From positions 434,001 through 498,000 of the forward strand of contig JAMSLZ010000006.1 in the NCBI GenBank assembly GCA_026027325.1: DNA of 64,000 nucleotides, given 5' to 3'. Each line of letters opens with the position of its first letter. The stretch's first letter is position 1. The notes under the pieces are model-generated. The model was not told where the DNA came from. It did not search any database and saw only the letters and a program-made list of their open reading frames with translations. The stretch is from Actinomucor elegans. Taxonomy: Eukaryota > Mucoromycota > Mucoromycetes > Mucorales > Mucoraceae. The translations under genes and the position numbers were made by a program. Shown here piece by piece: positions 11,727 through 24,910 of this stretch.

Positions 11727-13980
11727 TTATACACTGCATGTCCAGACAAACACTGTATTGTTATTGTCTACTGCTACAATTGTACTTGTATCACTTGAGC
11801 AAGTCACATCTCGGATGAGTTCAGAAGACATTGTATGCGCTAATATCTGTTTTATATGTAAGTATACAGCTAGAGTAAGCCTTTACACGCGCGTTACCTT
11901 TGACGGTTCAAATTGTTCTTTACTATTGTCTTCCAATGTTTTGCTCTTTTTGCTATTTCCAATATCATAAATGTAAATTTGACCTTCATATTCACCTGCA
12001 ATCAAAACCTTTTGACCTATATTTCAAAAGCGTTAGTATTATGGCAGTTTATATGTCAAAAAGCCATACAATGCTGTTCTACCACTTTGAATCGTAAGCC
12101 TGTGCAATCGCCAGAATCTGGCCAATCTAGTGATATGTCGATTTCTGCGTCCTTTACACTACTTTTGACAGGATCCCATAGTATAATCTCCATATCTTCA
12201 GATCCTCGAGAGACTATGCATCTTTAATCAGTATGGATATATTCCTTGTACGATTCAACTTTACCTATTTTATTATATAACGGACTTTCGGTATCTCCAT
12301 CTTGCCCCAGTATACATATATCATCAATGTACCCTTCATGCCATTCATCACCTTCAGGATACACCATCGTTGGCGCAATTGTCGCAACAGATCCCATCTT
12401 CCACTTGTCCCCAGTTTCGCTTTGATTTTGTCTAAATGTCTTGCATTTTTCTCGGAAACTTTGTAATCGTCGTTCGGTTAACTTGAATCGTATCATATTA
12501 CCGTTATCACAGCCAACCATAACCATAGAAAGATCAAACGAGACACTCACTGTGGAGGGTGCTCCTGATTTTGATGGCAAGTTAAACATGGCAAGACAAC
12601 TATGGTAAAAATATAAGCCAATCTGCACTTTGTGTGTGTGTGTTTTCGCTCCAACTTACACAGAATCATCAATTTTTGATATTGGAGATCCAATATCCCA
12701 TAAACGTACTGTATGATCCGCAGAAACACCTAATATTTCATAAGTATAACTAACAAGTAGCTTGCAATCAGACACTTACTGAATAACCATCGAGGTTCCG
12801 CTTTTGCAAAGGTCAATGCTAATACTGCTTTTCGATGACCAAACAGATATCGAAAACATTCTCCTTGCAAAGGATTCAATAGTTTGATAGATCCCAATCT
12901 CCCTGCTACAGCCAATACATTGCAACTCTCGTCTTCCTCACTCACATTGGTATTCAATAGCTGGTCTCCTTGCAAAGTAGTCCATGCCATACAGTAAAAT
13001 ATCTCTTGATTTTCTGAATGTGTGTACTTTTTGATATATCGGCCTTGTTGCGTATCCAATAGTAAAATAGTATAAGATCCACAAATAGCCACTACATCAC
13101 TTCCTCTTCCTTCAGTGCGTGGTTCAAACTCACAGCACCAAAGATCCTCACTGGACTCTGATTCGTCATGTGCTCTCACAGGTGGATTGATATCCGTATG
13201 GCCTTTTATAATATATTTCAAACTAAATGTATGATCTAAGAAAACACATGAGCGGCCGAGACATACATACACACAGAGATCTCTTACCTAGCACTGGCAA
13301 GCTTTTCGGTGTTCGTGGAGTTTTTGCTCGTCTCTTGTTGGATTCTTGTTCGCTTATCATCCTATTTCTTTTGAGAGCGCGCTTGATGAGTTTATCTGGT
13401 AAACTCAATGCCGAAGTCGTTTTTGGTCCGGGTTTGGTGGTTGGTTTTTTAGTTGGTATCTTCTTTTCAACGCTACTATTTGTTGATGACAATGATGGTG
13501 CTTTTGCAGTCGGTGCTTGTTTTTGATAGTGGGTTTCTTGGCTTTTTCTATAGACCCTGAAGCCGAGGGCGATGGTTGCTGAGCAACAGGTGATGTTTCT
13601 GCTGTTACTGCTTCTGTTGGTGGTGGAGGAGTTGGTCGTGACTTCAACTCGTCAAAGCTTGGTATCCTTTTCAAGTTGTTTCGCGCCATAAACGCTAGCA
13701 TTGCAGGATTAGGGGCTGGTTCAGCAATCGGATTCGGTATAGGATTAGAAACAGGTTGGCTAATTGGATTCGTTTCAGCTTGTGGAGTCGATCTAGCAAT
13801 ATCATGTTTTAATGGTGCATTTGGTATGCTTGCACTGGCTGTTCTATTAGGTGCCAGTAATTTCGCTTTTGGAGTAGTTGGTCTGGGTTTCGGCACGGAG
13901 GCAGGTGTCTTCTTTTTTGCAGGCTTTTTTGGAGGGGTGATGGGCTCGCCTCGAAGCGCTTTTGTATACGTCCAACCCAT
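11727..13980 (-). CDS. LRWD1/ORCA-like WD40 protein with 1-nt frameshift
   Basis: Exons complement(11727-11846, 11898-12016, 12070-12213, 12265-12599, 12660-12729, 12780-13235, 13288-13980). The C-terminal part is a WD40 propeller: LWCCEFEPR, VAICGSYTILLLD, FYCMAWTTLQG, NVLAVAGRLGSIKLL, GHRKAVLALTF, SVSADHTVRLWDIGSP. Repeat wording (CxFEP, VATCG-like, AWTT, LWDIG) resembles the WD40 half of LRWD1, the ORC-associated heterochromatin protein. The N-terminal 230 residues are Pro/Lys-rich (PITPPKKPAKKK) with no leucine-rich repeats. The coding sum is 1937 nt, one base short of a whole frame. The break lies at a T5 run (13520-13524 plus strand), where KKPTIK passes into KQAPTAKAPS; one extra base there would give 645 aa. 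Real frameshift or assembly error cannot be separated here. Confidence 0.82.
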
Positions 13981-14682
13981 AGAAAATTATTCAAAGTGAT
14001 ACTGTTGCAGAAGACGAGAAAGTGTGATTACTGAGGGGAACAGAGCGCGCATTTTTTCTTTGTGCAGTCACGCAGCGTGTGGAGCGGTTTAATTGGGGTG
14101 CTTTTATTGGATATCGGACAATAGGGAAGGGTAGAAAAGAAGACAGAAGCTCTTGTTAAAACTAATAATACATATCAATACATTTTATACATAATTCAAT
14201 TGAATATCAAGTGGTTCAAAGACTGTTCTGTATTTTATTCAGTCCAAGAACCTTTTTAATCATTAAAGGTTTTATTTTTCTTCTTTGAACCTTCTTAGAA
14301 ATTAGGTCAACATTCAATAGACGAAAGCCCGCATAATAATCAGATCCCTAGGCCGATCAGAGCCCAATTTTACAGCTGCTTAATAGTTTATCTTCGGTTT
14401 GAGCTACTCCATATTCTAGAATGTTGTTAAAATAAATTCTATTTTTAATATGAATTCAAAATAACATTTACATCTTTGCATGGTATTTATGTAGATACGC
14501 AAACACATCCTTGATATTTAATAAAATCATTCTACCATCCTGAAACATAGATCTGCAAGCCGAAGCCTACGTATTCAATACGAAGCTTTGTCAATATCAA
14601 AGGTAAGAAATACACCTAGTGCTTTAGATTCAAATGTAGTTTATTAGAATAACATCAAGCTTCTTTAAAGCACGGTATAACG
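13981..14682. other. Intergenic spacer
   Basis: Upstream region of the WD40 gene and downstream flank of the F-box gene, both on the minus strand. No gene or RNA was recognised. Confidence 0.5.
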
Positions 14683-16384
14683 TTAAGGGTCAAGTACAAT
14701 AGTTTCAATTATTGCCTCATTATCTGCTTCAATTGTAATATAAGAGCATCCCTCATTCAAACAATCGATCTCTTCCCGTATCTTTGGGGTAGATTGCTTA
14801 TAGTATTTCGTACTTCCATTAGTTATTATCTTGAAGAAAGCAGAGTATAGAGAGCGAATTCTAATCTTCTTTAAAGAACGATGGTTATTGAACCGAAACT
14901 TCAAGGTATTCTCCCGACCTACACATGTCTTGTAGATTGAGTTATAAATATTGACATTAGAATCAAATGACTCTAGATATGGACAGCATTGTAAGACGCT
15001 GTCAAAAGATGCGTTGATAATATCGCTGTCGACTTTAGAAAAGTCGAATTGGCAGTAGTCGATGTCCAAGTGGGTCAGTTGTGACGTCATGTCTGCTGGC
15101 AAAGGATCGTCCATCGGTGGCTCTTGAGTCAAATTAGGAATAACCATATGTTTGACATTGGGCGCATTATGCATTAAACGTATAATGAGGTTGGGGTCAC
15201 TCTGGTTAAATAATCCATCGCAAGTTATTTTTAACGTATCTAAATTAACCATTCGATTCATTAGCTCCGAAAACGGCCAAGCTGAATCCTGTACATGGCT
15301 GGAATACTCCCCTGAGATTTGTAAAGACCGTATGTTCTGTGCCTGAGTTGAAGATGCTAACCATTCGATTTGACCCCAAATAAGGTTGATATGCATTGTC
15401 ATGTCTTCTATTTCAATATGATTGTCTGCCATTACTTCTAAAATCTGCTCTGTAAGGGGAACAAATCCCATATTGTATTTCCTGAGTAGATTCCAATTAG
15501 AGAATGCGTCTATTAAAGAAGATTCAATAGCTACAGTATCGAGCAAAGGAGGCAGAGAATCCATAGGCAAAATCGTCAAAGAAGTGATGCTAGTGTATAT
15601 AGAAAGATAGTCTATCCACTGATCAATTTCATTCGCCATTATCGTGTCAAAAAACATGATGACCACGTTCTCGATATTATTTCTAGGCTGCGAGAAGTTC
15701 TCTTCTACTTCATCATTATCGTCGTCAAGATCAATATAAAGGTTGTGGAAAGCCAGTGATTTTAGCTGCGGCGTATTCTCCATCAGATAATCAAGGTTTT
15801 GTATGGACAGAGTAATACCATCTACTGTAAGTGACTCGAGTACTGGGGCATTGTGTATTACACGCAACAAGGCTTTTGATGTATCCCTTTTGAAGATGCT
15901 TAAACTAATTGATGTTAAACGGACGTTATTGGGAGAATGCAGCAAGGCTAGAGTTATAGGATGAAGCCTGTTGTTCATTTCAATAATCACTTCCAAATTT
16001 CTCCATTTCTGTATCTGTAGGTCAAGATCAGCTGTGGTCAACTCTGAGGTAAAAGTGTCTTCTAATTCATATATATGATCGTCCACCGTGAATCTAAACT
16101 GTTTTAAATTGGGAAACAGATCGGGAAGCTGGGAGAAACTATTTAGATCTAAATCGTAGCCATTAATCTCGAGATTTGAGACGTGATTTCTATAGTTGCG
16201 ATTATCAAAGTATTCAATTGCTTTTGTAAGTGTATTACAGCCGTTCGAGAAGCAGAGGGTTCTATAGACTACTGTCTCTAATCCAAACTAACCACTTTTG
16301 ACACACAAGGGCACAAGCAAGCTTTTCCTTGTACGTAAAGTCTTCAATAATCAGCAATACTATCTCTTTTGGTAATCGATCCAT
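14683..16384 (-). CDS. F-box/leucine-rich-repeat-like protein, frameshifted
   Basis: The start at 16384 gives an F-box N-terminus MDRLPKEIVLLIIEDFTY followed by EKLACALVCQKW. A long LRR-like frame of about 530 codons follows, with repeats such as LTSISLSIF, PVLESLTVDGI, PQLKSLAFHNLYI, QLTHLDIDYCQF and SLKKIRIRSLYS. The frame changes near 16279-16292: the first frame ends KWLVWIRDSSL-stop, and the other resumes LETVVYRTLCFSNGCNTL. The span is 1702 nt (one base too many), and no GT-AG intron fits (TG joined to A would give TGA). F-box proteins recruit substrates to SCF ubiquitin ligases through Skp1, and Mucorales have large families of them. This copy is either an indel-bearing pseudogene or carries a sequencing error. 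Confidence 0.78.
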
Positions 16385-16558
16385 TTCGTAACAAAAGGAA
16401 AAAAAAGAAAAAGAAAAAGAAAGACGTCTGTACAGTTCAGTTCCCGAGTAAACTCTTATATTTCGCTGTTTTACTATCAAATCATGTTTGCTTTACATCT
16501 TTTTTTTTATTATTATTATTATTTAGTTATTGTCGTCTTCCTTAACCTTCCCAATGTA

Positions 16559-17467
16559 CTAGTTTAAATAGACGTTAGTACCTATTGGAACCATCAGTTG
16601 TGCATCTTGCTTACCAGGCAATTCATTTCCAGGAACAAATAATCTCTCAACACCGTCCTTTGTAATGACAGCTAAACGGATAACACCACCCGAAGATCCG
16701 TCACGAGACATTGCTAATGCCAATGCTGTATATTGCAAAATATCGGTCAACTAAAGTGCAATACATCTTTTTAGCGTTTCTACTTACAATTCTTTACAAA
16801 CTCTTCGCACTCTTCGCGTGTCATATTGTCTCTATACTTTGCATCACAGTAACCGTAGATATATGTTGATCCAGAACCTAATAAAAAAAAAGTTAACACT
16901 TCATATTATACTGAGGCTACTTTATTACATACCACCGATAGCAAAAGGTGCTCTATGTAGGGAACCACCAAGAGGAATATTATATACAGCGGGGCCATCC
17001 TTTTTATCCCAACCAGCAACGATGATACCTGCAGACAAATTGTCCTTGTTTTGATAACACATTTCTTGAAACAAAGCTGCGGCTGTACGTACAGAAGGTG
17101 CTTCATTTTCGCTCATACTGAATGATTTGAGTCAATCACGTTCAAGATGTATGCATAATTAAGTTACTTACGTGTACATTTGAAGATAATAATGAACAAT
17201 ATCGGCAACTGCTTGTGTATCGGCAGCAGATCCAGATCGACAGCAGTAAATAGTATCGTGAACCTTGGTCAATTTATCTGTAACTCTGTTGGCGATGTAA
17301 GCGCCGGTGGTTGTACGCGAATCAGCACCGAGAATAACACCATCTTTATAGGCTACTGCCATAATGGATGTCTACACAGTCCTGTCATGTTAGTATAGTC
17401 TATTGAAAAGTTTGATTATAATATAACACTTTACACCAAGATTAACTTCGCCCTTTTTCAAACTCAT
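16559..17467 (-). CDS. PRE3: 20S proteasome subunit beta-1 (caspase-like)
   Basis: Exons complement(16559-16725, 16788-16877, 16933-17117, 17172-17371, 17435-17467), 224 aa. The propeptide [11 protein letters not shown] is exon 1. The phase-0 intron falls exactly before the catalytic Thr1 ([19 protein letters not shown]), so the mature protease starts at exon 2. Further beta-1 hallmarks are [35 protein letters not shown] and [14 protein letters not shown]. The last intron uses the acceptor at 16726-16727, giving [14 protein letters not shown]; the nearer TTTAG would break frame. By family knowledge it cleaves after acidic residues in the core particle. The mature start is TSI rather than the usual TTI. 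Confidence 0.96.
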
Positions 17468-19987
17468 TGTATATGTACGTGATTAAAAGAAATACGTCTT
17501 TTGACTTTTGAGTGAATACGCACTTTCCTGTCTGCAGAACTCGCCCACTTTCAGATTACGCGTTAGCTCAGGTCGATGTCATCATGAAATTGGAGAGCGG
17601 AATTTTGATTGGGTTAAATTTGAAAAGCAGATAGACGCGACCTGGAATTATCAGTGTTCCTGAAACGAATTTTGGCAAGCCTTGGCTGTCAAAAAACAGT
17701 TCATAGCAACCAGGAATAAAGCCCACACCAGCCCATAGCCGCCAAAGACACAGTATATAACAGCCAGAAATGCACCTGATAGTAAATATATACTTGATGT
17801 ATGGTACCTATATGGATAACTACCAATACGTTCCAGCGAATAACAGTATAAGTCACATAGAAACCAGTGAAATTGAGGGATTATTTGCTATTATTACCTT
17901 TTTCAAGTATACCAGCATCACTTCAACTTGCTTATTTGCGTATTACCTTTTTATTTGCTCACCAAATAAGGGCACTATCTTTGATTTGTGTGTCTCAACA
18001 ACCTTGTATACAGCTGCAAAGAATTCTATACAAACTCTATTGACTGTCTGATAAAAAAAAACCCCCCACTAGACTGATGTCCAGACAAAGCCTGGTCCCA
18101 TATGCCTCAATAAGTCAAATGACAGACGCAGGCTGATAAAAAAAAAAATGATGTTTCTATTTCAAGATGTCCTTACTCAATTAAAACTTAAAGTACAGCA
18201 CTTTTTTGTTTCGAAATGTGCAGACTGGAAGGGCCCAGATTCTCTAGTCATGGAACGTACGCGCTGAGCACCATTGAATCTAAATTTTTGGCTTCATTGG
18301 TTTACGGTAGTTGAATAGCGATAGTGGCTGAATCACGAAAATCGCACCTGGACTCGCAAAAAGCGGAATAAAACTAATATATCTCAGGTATGTTATGGAG
18401 AAATCCATCAGTAAACTCTTATGGTTATGAATTAACATGGAGACTGTTTCACGCGTACCTACATATGTTAAAGCGATGCGTAAAAATGCCATGTCTTTCA
18501 AATGTACAAAATCCCTTTTAAGTCAGCAATAAGTCTAGACACATCAATGATTTTTAGGCAAACTATAGAATATAACATGTTATAAAGATGACATAGCACA
18601 CTTAATTGTATATAGATATTGAAAAATGTTAGAGGTGGATATCCGCTCATAATCGGAGTATGAATATGTGATTAAAATGATAACGTTGTTGATAATTCAT
18701 TAGAATGTGTTTACATTGATAGTGAGTCGATATATCTATTGATAGTTTCCAAACAAAATTTAAGCGGTACTTCTTCGATTGATGGCTACTCAATATATAT
18801 ATATATAAGCAAGTACTAAAGATATCCAGCTGAACAAGTCCTTAAGGTAGTTAAGGCAGCTTGACCTGCTTACAATGAGGCTCCGATATTGGATACAAAG
18901 GGATGAGGGCCACATTCTCTTGTAGAGTCAACGCTTTGGATCGTGCCTAAAATAAAAGGACCAATCATACAAAGGTATACTTTAGTAGCGCTGTGTAATA
19001 AATTAACTTGAGATTGCCCACGAGTAAGTAGAAAAGACCCATTACTAGAAAGAGTAATAGGCCCTCTGCCTTTCAGCGTGAGACATCAGGTCTTTTATCA
19101 CTCGGGTCTCCTCTTGAATAATCAAAGTCTAAGCATAGAACGTGAAGGTGGCATTCACCCCAAATGTTTACGTAGTGTCACGTTGTTACTTATATTAAGC
19201 CCAGCAGTAAACATTTACTTTGACTGCCAAGCACTCTAGACAGCTGTGAGGTGTTACTGCCTGTCTGCTGTTTACGCGTGCAAACAGTTTTTACAAGAAA
19301 TTATGACATTCTAAGGTTGAATGGTAACAGAAGTATTAAGAAAGTCTATACTATATAAAGCGATTATAGTTGTTTTTGGTGTCTGTACTTTGATTTATCG
19401 GAGACATGCATCCCGAATTGACTTGTAATAGCATCATTATATGAATCGGTAGTTCATCCGATATCATTAGGAGTAACCAAGTTGATCTTGCAAAAGTAGA
19501 GTCAGCCAATCAGCTTGCTTGGAGATTAATTCATTGATGATCAATATCGAATATTCTGCTTTTATGATAGGTTCGCCCTATTTTTACTTTATTTAGATGG
19601 ACTACATACAACGTCAGTTATTCTTTGTAATATAATTAATATGGTCTTAGCTGTAATCGATTGATATTGACTGTAGAGATTCCCCTATATCAATTGTAAA
19701 AAAAGCTCATATACCTTGGAATGGTTTATCGCAAGAACCAACCAGAAAATATTATGACAATACCTCTTATCATTACGCAAAACACATGATCTAAATCACC
19801 CGAACTGAGAACGATAAGAAAAGACATTCTTGAAAGACAGTCGACGATCATGCGTAAAATGAACCATTGTACTTCCGAATCAGCTTTAAAAGGCAGCCGA
19901 CCCCCTTTTGACTGCAGATATATAAGATCTCATCATTTCGAGATTTCTCTTGCTTATTCTTTTCTTTACTTTTACATACAACAACAA
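17468..19987. other. AT-rich intergenic region
   Basis: 2.5 kb between the divergent PRE3 and permease genes. No ORF with recognisable motifs was seen, and no tRNA-like B box was noticed. A TATA-like element lies near the permease end. Confidence 0.5.
19918..19926 (+). promoter_or_regulatory. TATA-like box of permease gene
   Basis: ATATATAAG lies about 65-70 bp upstream of the ATG at 19988 and is followed by a pyrimidine-rich leader. It lies downstream of the in-frame ATG at 19850, which argues that translation starts at 19988. Confidence 0.45.
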
Positions 19988-21646
19988 ATGTCCATCAATT
20001 ACGGCTCAATACCTCCATTAAAAACTCACCATTTAACCAAAGCAGAACGCGATCTTCTACAATCTGACAGACCAGGCTATGGATCACGCACAAAGGTCGA
20101 AGTCGCTTTCAATCTAGTCAATGCAACAGTAGGTGCTGGTATCATTGGATTACCGTTCGCCATTGCCCGCGCTGGTTTTTTTACCGGTATCTTTGCTTCG
20201 ATTGTAGTGGCAGTCCTGGCTCAAGTCGGTCTTTATATGCTAATCGTTGCTGGCCAACGTGTTGGCATTTACAAGTTTGCCTTACTAGTCGAATACCTGT
20301 TAGGTAGACCAGGTTACCACTTTTTAAACTTTATGATCTGCGTACAAGCAGGTGGCGGTGCAGTCAGTTATTTTATATGTAAGATTGATTTGATTAAGTC
20401 AATATCAAGATATTAATCAGTATTGAATCTAGTGCTTGGTGATAGTCTTCCTGTGTTATTAGCCCGCTATCTTCCTCAATTTCCCATCTTGGGCGACCGT
20501 ACATTCATCTTGCTCTTTGTTGGTATCGTTTGTGTAAGTTACCATCTATATCCCACATGAAGATTTAGCTCACAGCCCATATTTTAGATTTTACCTTTGA
20601 ATATGTCAAGATCTATTGGTTCCTTGGCTCGTTGGTCCATCATCTCTGTGGCATGCCTGCCAGTCATTCTTCTCACTATTCTTATCAGGGCTCCTGCTTA
20701 TGCACCCAAAGAAAGCATTCCTCTTGAATGGGTTGGTAATGATGTCTTTGGTGCTCTTGGTATCATGGCCTTTGCTTTTACTTGTCACCAAGTGGCATTT
20801 AATAACTTTTTGACGCTGGAAGACCAATCGACTTCTGGCTGGAGACATACTACAATCATGTCTACCTGTTTAAGCTGGGTTATTTCAATGACATTTGCTA
20901 TTATTGGATACATGTGCTTTGGTTCCAACGTCCAATCCAATCTGTTCATGAACTTTGCCAGCGATGACCCAATTGTTAATATTGGTCGTTTTGCTCTTAG
21001 TATCAGTATGATTTTAACCATTCCGTAAGTTTGCAGTATATACTGTCTCTATTATTTGCTAACCCAAAACTATAGTATGGGTATTTTTCCTACGCGTGAA
21101 GCCATTCAAAAATCCTTAGGTTTTGAAACTGCTACCAAGCAACCTACGGATACCCAACACTATACAGTCACCGTTGTGTTATTTCTAGTCGTATTGGCGA
21201 TTTCAGTTGCAGTTAGATCCCTTGGTACTGTTTACTCTCTTGTCGGCGGATTTTCGGCTACAACCCTTGCCTACATTTTACCTGCATCTGCTTATCTTGT
21301 TACCCGTCGTGTTTATCTTAAAAACACCCAGTTGGGTAGTAGCACACCTAATAACATCATTGGTGTATTCCCGACTTTGACCGGTTCTACTACCCTCACA
21401 CCTGAAGAAAGCGACCTAAAAGCCCCTATTTCATGGGATGCCGAATCTACTTCCTCTTCCTCTCGACATTTGATGCTTGATGACGATGCCGCTACGGTCG
21501 ATGGCGATATCGAAGAAGTTGATTTATCAATGGATCGATCACTCAAGCCCAGCTGGTTCTTGGACATCGCAGCTTGGATGCTTATCATCTGGGGCTTTAC
21601 TGTCATGTTCTTCTCTATCTCGGCTACTTTGACAGGACAAGCATAG
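19988..21646 (+). CDS. Amino-acid permease (AAAP/SLC38, Avt-like)
   Basis: Exons 19988-20378, 20433-20533, 20588-21024 and 21076-21646, 499 aa. The start MSINYGSIPPLKTHHL was chosen because a TATA box separates it from the upstream in-frame ATG. The family signature follows: VEVAFNLVNATVGAGIIGLP, then about 11 hydrophobic segments, including TFAFTCHQ-like AFAFTCHQVAFN, and a hydrophilic loop rich in Ser/Asp before the last helix (ILDIAAWMLIIWG-like: WFLDIAAWMLIIWG). By family knowledge such proton-coupled carriers move neutral or acidic amino acids across vacuolar or plasma membranes; closest in style to Avt5/6/7. The first acceptor is ambiguous: 20420 would add four residues (NLVL), while 20432 gives the family-like YFILLGDSLP. 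Confidence 0.9.
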
Positions 21647-21945
21647 ACATTTATATATAGAACAAGAAGACTCTGGTCTAGCATTATCATATCCTTTTCT
21701 ACATGTATATTCTTTTACCATTTATTCATTATTCTTTGGCGATTGGCCATACTCTTATATATATCTATACCACACCTATCCAACATTAAACAATATCCCC
21801 TTTGCCCTTATGCATTCTTGATTACCCCCTGTTAAACTTCTAATAAACCCAATTACCATTTACATATTGTTTCTTTATTATTGATTGTTCATCATTTATT
21901 AATTGCGAGACATGTGCATTCGCTATCAAGAAAAAAAAAATTAGC

Positions 21946-23305
21946 TTAGGAACATTCGTCAGTAACTGTTAGACTTACTCTTCCTTTCTTACTGACAGAG
22001 ATGGCTTTATTGGAAGAAACACCACTGCCACCATTCACCAGATTAAATTTGTCTACAAGATCATTCACTGTATTTAATCCTTTGGTAATAGAAGCAAGAT
22101 ACGCAACTAAAAGTACATCATTGTATTCCTATACAAAAAAAAAAAAAAAAATTAATTATTTATGCGTGTTTATCAATCCATCGACTTACAGTAGAGAATT
22201 GTTCATCAAATGCTTTCTTTTCTAGTACAGGTGATCTTCTACAAAGGCTCGATATTTGGCGAATGATATCCTGATCAACTGGTATAACACCAGACTGAGT
22301 ATCTTGTAAATATTTCAAAAGAAATTGTATTCTAGAGTTCAACATGGCAATAGCATTTCTTTGCGTAGTCAAATGAACAATCACTTGATAGTAAAAAAGA
22401 TTAATATAGCTGTAAATCATCATACAAATGAACACTTACATGTATTACCAAGCCCATTTTCTGCACTGGATGATGAAGGCTTGGCCACATGATCCACTGC
22501 AATACGTTCGGCCTCACCCGTCTCGACCTTGTAGCTTGATTTGATAAACACAAGTCTAGTATGCTCATCGACAATATCGATAATAGATTCATAGATATCC
22601 ACAGGAAACTCTTTGGCTGCACCAGGTGTCAAGGCTGCAGGATCCATTTGCAAAAATAAGGCTGATTCGCTCACTTGAAGGAACTATGGCGACATGTCAG
22701 GCATTGCTGTGCAACTATATATCATCATTATCATCAGCTTACTTGCTCATGAAGCTTGAGATCGGCTTCGGTAGGTGTGGATCCGAGACTGTACCAACCC
22801 ATAAAATCCAAGTTGGGGAACACCTGCTTTACTATCAAAGAAAAGATGCATGAGTGTCATGCTATCGACGTTTTATAGGACGCTTACATTGCTCCAACTT
22901 GTATAATAGAAACGCTTTGTCTAGTACAAGTGTTCCGGTTGTTTCAGTAAATAAAGGAAGTTCAAATGAGTTGATAATATCAATATCACGACCAGACTGT
23001 GAAGCTAATAACGCGCCGTACATACGACCTATTGATACCAATTTAGATAATGGTCCATACCGCTTACTGTATTTTTCACGTTACCGTTCTCAATAACAGT
23101 AGGATTTTGTAGCTTTGTTCTCGTGTAATGATCAGATACATTTAAAAGAACTAAGGGATGACTAGAGAGGAAATTGAGTTACTGAAACAGGCATTTGGAT
23201 AAAATGACAAGCATACACTGATATCGAAAGACCTGAACTACTCTGAGCTGAGGAAACAATAGGCGCATTAGAAACAGAGTCCTCTGAAGTGTCCATGGCA
23301 CTCAT
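21946..23305 (-). CDS. CSN6: COP9 signalosome subunit 6
   Basis: Exons complement(21946-22128, 22190-22383, 22440-22683, 22743-22831, 22888-23028, 23085-23161, 23217-23305), 338 aa. MPN domain: HPLVLLNVSDHYTR, YGALLASQSGRDIDI, NSFELPL and LKQVFPNLDFMGWYS. It lacks the JAMM zinc ligands (no HxHPxxN), as expected for the non-catalytic CSN6 subunit. The C-terminal helical part VHLTTQRNAIAMLNSRI is typical of CSN6. By family knowledge it pairs with CSN5 in the complex that removes Nedd8 from cullins. The start is MSAMDTSEDSV. The last exon reads through a possible GTAAGT to SLTVTDECS-stop. Tail to tail with the permease, 299 bp apart. Confidence 0.93.
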
Positions 23306-24910
23306 TTTTGTTTGTATGTCGGAAGAAGTATCGAACTGGATATAATGCAGGAAGAGCGAGTACTGTAACAGGCCGTGACGCGTTTCGCTCTCAGAGATGT
23401 TTTAATGATTAAGGTATACCCTCTGGCTTTGATGCTTACAAAAGCTTGGCTAATTCTTTTGCTATGAACGTTTGAATTCCAAGAAATAATTTTTAGTACT
23501 AAATGTTCGTTATATTTAATAGTATATGTGCTTTTTTTTTTTTCGCATATGTAAAAGCAGCCTTTGAGCATAAAGCCTTGAGGCCAAAAAAAAAAAGAAT
23601 ATATATTACTTAATAGCACCTATATTTTGATATAAAGTGTTATATGATACTTAATCCATTCAAATCACCTGTTCATTTTGTACCAAGTGTATTAACAAAC
23701 TTGGTATCTATCCAGATACCTTCACTATTCATACATCGCATCAAAAGTAACAAAGAAAGGAATTCATGATTTGAGCCAAAAATGCGAATTATAATAATAA
23801 CCGTTAACTAATCATCTTTACATTTGCTTATTTTTCGCACCAATACAATATAGCTCTAAAAGAAATATTGATCACCACGAGCAACTTGAAGTAATTTAGT
23901 AAAAGGAACTGAAGCAAACCGATATATATAGTACAATAGTGGCTATTTGATAATGGGAAATAGCGTAGGGGTTAATATGTAATAATGAAAACAGGCCAGC
24001 ATATGATGCTTTGTATTCTCTTTATTCAATAACAATAACGAATTAACAGCAGGTTTTCGTTTATAAAGTACTAATCATATATAGTATGGAGAGTTGGTCT
24101 TGCAGGTGAAAGTAGTTCGGTATGTAAACCACTAGAAAATGAGATAATTTATATCCAACAAAAAAATGTGTACTACTGTTCGTATATAGTATAATTTGTC
24201 AATAAGATCAAGCTTATTATCTTGAAGCCCCTTTGTATCTCGAGCTATGTTCCATTATTCGAGTAGACCTTACTAGTTGGTTCTATGCATATCCATATGG
24301 CTTTGTTTTGTTGTAGAAATCTTGGTGTGAATTGGTGATAAAGCTAATGGCTACAATGTTATTACCATGAATACTCGCAATGAAGGAAACTGTCTTGTCC
24401 AGCAATCACTGTGTATTTATAATAAACACTCGAATTCGTAGTTTCAAAGTTCTAGATGAAAATGCGAGTTTTTTAATGATTGTAATGCAATAGATAATTG
24501 TAAGCCTGGATCATAGGCTGTTGCAACTATCGCCCAAGGGGCCACCATTGGCACTGATACTATAATCATCACTTCTATCTTAGTCCCCATAATGTTAACA
24601 GCCATTGAAGTCGATACTATTGCCACCACCACTATTTCTGTTATTATAATACCATAACTTAAACAAGATAAGCATCGGCAGCACGATGGCAGCTACCATA
24701 TGAAAAACAATGAAGGCAAAGATGGAACAAATGACGATTCATACAATGATAATTGTGAAGATGGCCAGCAAAGGCAAAAGAAACAAGAGTTATGGTAGAA
24801 TCTGCCTTTATGATAATCATTATGAAATAGATACAAATCTATGGTTAGAAGACGTATACTTGTAGTTCTTGTATCAATACTTTTGCTTAATTCTGCCAAA
24901 ACAAAAGTTG

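Noticed and set aside
13676..13999. 107-codon Gly/Ala-rich plus-strand ORF
   Set aside because: Antisense shadow of the Pro-rich N-terminus of the WD40 gene.
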